Shown in pieces: positions 61,601 through 64,000 of a DNA stretch of 64,000 nucleotides. The position numbers were made by a program, and so were the translations under genes. The notes under the pieces were generated by a model, which was given only the letters and a program-made list of their open reading frames with translations, was not told where the DNA came from and ran no database searches. The DNA is taken from NCBI GenBank assembly GCA_034670405.1, contig JAXDDX010000055.1:1054001-1118000 (forward strand), read 5' to 3'. Source of the stretch: Hoplostethus atlanticus. Lineage: Eukaryota; Chordata; Actinopteri; Trachichthyiformes; Trachichthyidae. The stretch's first letter is position 1. Every line of letters begins with the position of its first letter.

Positions 61601-63136
61601 GGGCATGATCAGGAAGTCAGGAAAAAGCATGAGAACGTATCTTCCGTCTTAGAAGAATGGGGCTGGTATGTAGAAAGAAGTTTAAATGGTGTTTGATTAT
61701 GCTTCGCAGCTCTTTCTCAGACAGTCAACTGGGAGGACAAACCTGCATCGTCTGTCAAAGTGTCAAGCTCCTCCATTGAAGGGAAGGCAATCTAGGAGCA
61801 GAAAAAAACAACAACACCACTTGTTCAGTAATGACTGTCACAGTTAGTCTGATTTGTTTTCAGACTATCACGATTTAATGTTGCCATGTGCTGAAAGCGT
61901 GATCGCGAACTACAATGACCATAATTCACTGCACCTATGACGCAGCACATCTTTGCTCCTTTGAGTCGTGCTGTCTGTGCGGACACAAACTAAATGGAGA
62001 GACGGGTTTGAAACGTAGCCTCAATAATGTATAATACTCAGCTAATGTTGCAATCCCATTACTAGACAGAGACTTCAGTAGTTACTGGGCTCGCTAAAAG
62101 AAATGCCAACAACAAGTCATCAATAACTAGTGGCTTCCAGATCGTAGCTCATACCCTGGTTAAGGTCATATTTGGGATAGACTGTTTAGATGCCCCTTTA
62201 ATAATCCATTCTCAAATATTCCTGAACCATATACCCCCCAAAGAACATAATTTCTGCCCATTTCCCCCCAATGATTTAACTGCTAAAGTAAAATATAATT
62301 CTTAGTAAATTATTATATAATCTCTTCATAACTTTCCACTGCAGCCTGATTTGCTCAGCATTTGTTCAACAACTACATTGAATTGCTATTGCGATGTGGT
62401 CTGCCATCCAAATAAACAAGATTATTAATGTCCTTCATGATAACGACACAATTCAGTTTAATCTCCACTCCATAAGTGAAAGGAGCCTGAGTTACCAAGA
62501 CCAATAAACCATGATACTATCTAGAACTGAGCTTGCACAGACTGCAAAGAACAACGGAATTGGGATAACATGTTTACATGTGTCAGAATATCCACATTGC
62601 TCATAGCCAGGGTAATTGGAAACGTGATATGAGCTGTGTATGTAAACCTAGCAAATGTTCATTTAGTATATAGTAATAGGTACTTACATTATTTCTGTTG
62701 TAACTACTTATCTAGAGTGATTTATGATACATACGGACACGGTTTTTACACCTCGCCTCCATCACAATCTCAGTTACAATCTACACTAACATGGAAAAGT
62801 TTACACTAATATGGCATCATGCTACCTTTCCATACGTTTCTGCACCGTCCTCTCCCAAAAATTGCACTCTGCAGTTGCGAGGCATTGCGAGTGTAGGCGA
62901 GGCGCTGTTGAAGTCCGGCTGGCCCAGTGGGGACCAGGCATCGCTCCTCTGTGGGGTCTTCAGCAGCGAGCGCGGCTGAAAGCACCCACCCGGTGTGGGT
63001 GCTCGAGCCGGAGTGCCCCCCTTTTGCAGCGGGGTGCTGGGGGGAAGGTTCTTGTCGAAAAACTCAGGAGAGAGGGGACCTCCGAAGCACACTCGCTTCT
63101 TCTTCACAGCGGAGGTCTCTGAGCAGTTGCACTCCC
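57659..63136 (-). CDS. cdca2: Repo-Man/CDCA2-like PP1-targeting chromosomal protein, 3' part
   Basis: Family role: recruits protein phosphatase 1 gamma to chromosomes at anaphase to dephosphorylate histone H3. Visible exons in order: 63136-62826, 61791-61743, 61175-61027, 60831-60769, 60536-60465, 59616-59484, 58618-57659 (stop TAG 57659-57661). Junctions are GT/AG and all phases agree. The first visible exon has the PP1 docking cassette KKKRVCFGGPLSPEFFDKNL followed by PPSTPLQKGGTP, i.e. the RVxF motif plus the following block shared only by Repo-Man and Ki-67. Short exons add basic RKRK/KRSTR patches, and the last exon ends in an Arg-rich tail (GQRSVRRSLRNRSNV, RRRTRGRRLSA). Ki-67 is disfavoured because its long repeat array is absent. 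The 5' exons lie beyond the window. The last exon contains an apparent frameshift. Confidence 0.75.
58619..59483 (-). other. cdca2: cdca2-like intron
   Basis: Intron between the last two exons. It has a polypyrimidine tract of about 10 C next to the acceptor (58623-58633 on plus as G) and a TA/TG microsatellite at 59205-59258. Nothing else recognised. Confidence 0.65.
59617..60464 (-). other. cdca2: cdca2-like intron with a G-quadruplex-type run
   Basis: About 850 bases. Contains the G-rich repeat at 60266-60293; otherwise AT-rich without recognised elements. Confidence 0.6.
60266..60293 (+). repeat. G-rich tandem run with G-quadruplex potential
   Basis: Four G-runs of 4 to 7 separated by single T (GGGGGGGTGGGGGTGGGGGT then GGGGTGGG). 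This meets the usual G3+N1-7 pattern on the plus strand, so it would be the C-rich strand of the cdca2-like transcript. Confidence 0.8.
61176..62825 (-). other. cdca2: cdca2-like introns flanking the 49-nt exon
   Basis: Introns on either side of the small exon 61791-61743 (which encodes IAFPSMEELDTLTDDA). AT-rich, with no transposon ends or other exons recognised. Confidence 0.6.
62826..63136 (-). CDS. cdca2: cdca2-like exon with the RVxF PP1-docking cassette
   Basis: Carries KKRVCF (RVxF motif) followed at the family spacing by SPEFFDKNLPPSTPL, the segment that in Repo-Man and Ki-67 selects the gamma isoform of PP1. A second RVxF-like word, CRVQF, occurs near the end, before the donor GGAAAG|GTAGC. 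The acceptor could be 63136 (CTCTGCAG) or 63154 (CATTCCAG); both keep the frame open, so the true 5' edge is uncertain by 18 bases. Confidence 0.8.
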
Positions 63137-63154
63137 CTGCAGAGACAGCGAAAC

Positions 63155-64000
63155 CTGGAATGCACAGATAACACTTTTTCACTGATGGTGTCGTGACGCA
63201 ACGGCAGGAAAGGCAGGAAATCAAGTTGCGTTGCTATGATATCTGACACGCCACACGTGGCTCTTATCGGCGTTAAAGGAACATTCCACCGTTGGATACT
63301 CTTACATTGTTATGAGTTACTAATCTGTGATTTTTGGTGCATTCCAGGTGTTATCTTGTGATGAAGTTTGGCAATTTACCTTTTGAATGCATCCATGTCC
63401 CCTCGACCTGTCTCGTGTACTTCTATTTCAGTTAGTGATTTCTTACATTTCCCAGAATGCCTTTCAACAACTCAGAGATCATGAACTTGTTCCATCCAGC
63501 TGTTGATTTTAGGTGTAGATGGAGAGAGCGAGTGATGGCAATAGTGAGAGCAAGTTTTTCCAGAAGTGAAAAAGTGAGAGTTGCACAAAACGCAGCACAA
63601 AACGTCTTATGGATGCACTGCATTCTGGGTTATTGCGGCCAATGTCGGTGGAGAAATTTATATCTCTTCCACTATGACTGGATTTCTCGGTTTCTCTCCA
63701 CTGTAGCGGTGCTCTGAAATATGCAGTGTGTCTACGTTTGGCCAGTTATTCATGGGAATAAGAAAAACACACCACCAAACAACAAAACTGACCCAGAAGT
63801 ACAAGGTACATGGCCAATATAAGAGTTAGTGTTTTAGGGTGGATTTAACCATTTGTGGAATTCTAATAATAACTCACCATTTTATCCTGATATTAAAAGC
63901 CACACACACACCACAATGGTTTTCCCCCCATTTTAAAATACAACTTTGCCCGTGTGTAGCCTGGATGCTACGCTTAGCACTGTGCGGTGAGCTTCAAAGG
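63155..64000 (-). other. cdca2: Upstream intron of the cdca2-like gene, right window edge
   Basis: No further exon is clear in this stretch. It includes GAATGCCTTTCAACAAC and TGCACTGCATTCTGGGTTAT words, which resemble text seen in dispersed fish repeats, but the boundaries are not visible. Short plus-strand open frames at 63457-63717 are unsupported. Confidence 0.5.

Noticed and set aside
62826..63136. Ki-67 (mki67) rather than cdca2
   Set aside because: The docking cassette is shared by both, but the following exons are short and unrelated to the large Ki-67 repeat array. Not fully excluded, because the N-terminus (FHA domain in Ki-67) is outside the window.

Overview
The window is vertebrate nuclear DNA, almost certainly from a teleost fish. 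The genes are split into many short exons with GT/AG introns. Long CA/TG microsatellites are frequent, and there are a Tc1-like DNA transposon, tRNA-derived SINEs and a short repeat tail (51330-51387) typical of fish interspersed repeats. I find no prokaryotic, CRISPR or viral features.

Three protein-coding genes are recognisable, all on the minus strand, so they read from right to left. (1) A gene that enters from beyond the right edge and ends at 57659 is a cdca2/Repo-Man-like chromosomal PP1-targeting subunit (7 exons visible, 5' end missing). (2) kat6a (MOZ) runs from a noncoding first exon near 45.0 kb to a poly(A) signal at about 14.1 kb. I could join 16 coding exons with consistent phases into an open 2294-residue frame: winged helix, H1/H5-like domain, double PHD finger, MYST acetyltransferase, acidic region, Ser/Pro/Gln/Met-rich tail. 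(3) ap3m2, the AP-3 adaptor mu subunit, has a noncoding first exon at about 12.83 kb and 8 coding exons down to 4460. It gives exactly 418 codons if one surplus base in exon 4 is ignored.

Layout: 1-4459 intergenic and repeats, including a minisatellite at about 475-1165; 4460-12.9 kb ap3m2; 12.9-13.1 kb its CCAAT-rich promoter; 14.1-45.1 kb kat6a, with an 8.7-kb intron between its first two coding exons that holds an 84-unit CA repeat; 45.1-57.5 kb intergenic, with microsatellites, SINEs, a Tc1 element with a SINE nested in it and several unique stretches that look like candidate conserved noncoding elements; 57.5-63.2 kb the cdca2-like gene; the remainder is its intron or upstream sequence.

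The kat6a-ap3m2 pairing matches human 8p11, where KAT6A and AP3M2 are neighbours. That, together with the C-terminal sequence, is why I call KAT6A rather than KAT6B. CDCA2 also lies on human 8p. I see no operon-like functional link: the products are a chromatin acetyltransferase, a mitotic-exit phosphatase targeter and an endosomal vesicle adaptor. The most checkable oddities are single-base frameshifts in two of the three genes, an upstream ATG in kat6a exon 1, a Gly/Ser/His expansion in the KAT6A N-terminus, a 110-bp hairpin in an ap3m2 intron, and a dated nested transposon. I did not find a convincing new biological system.
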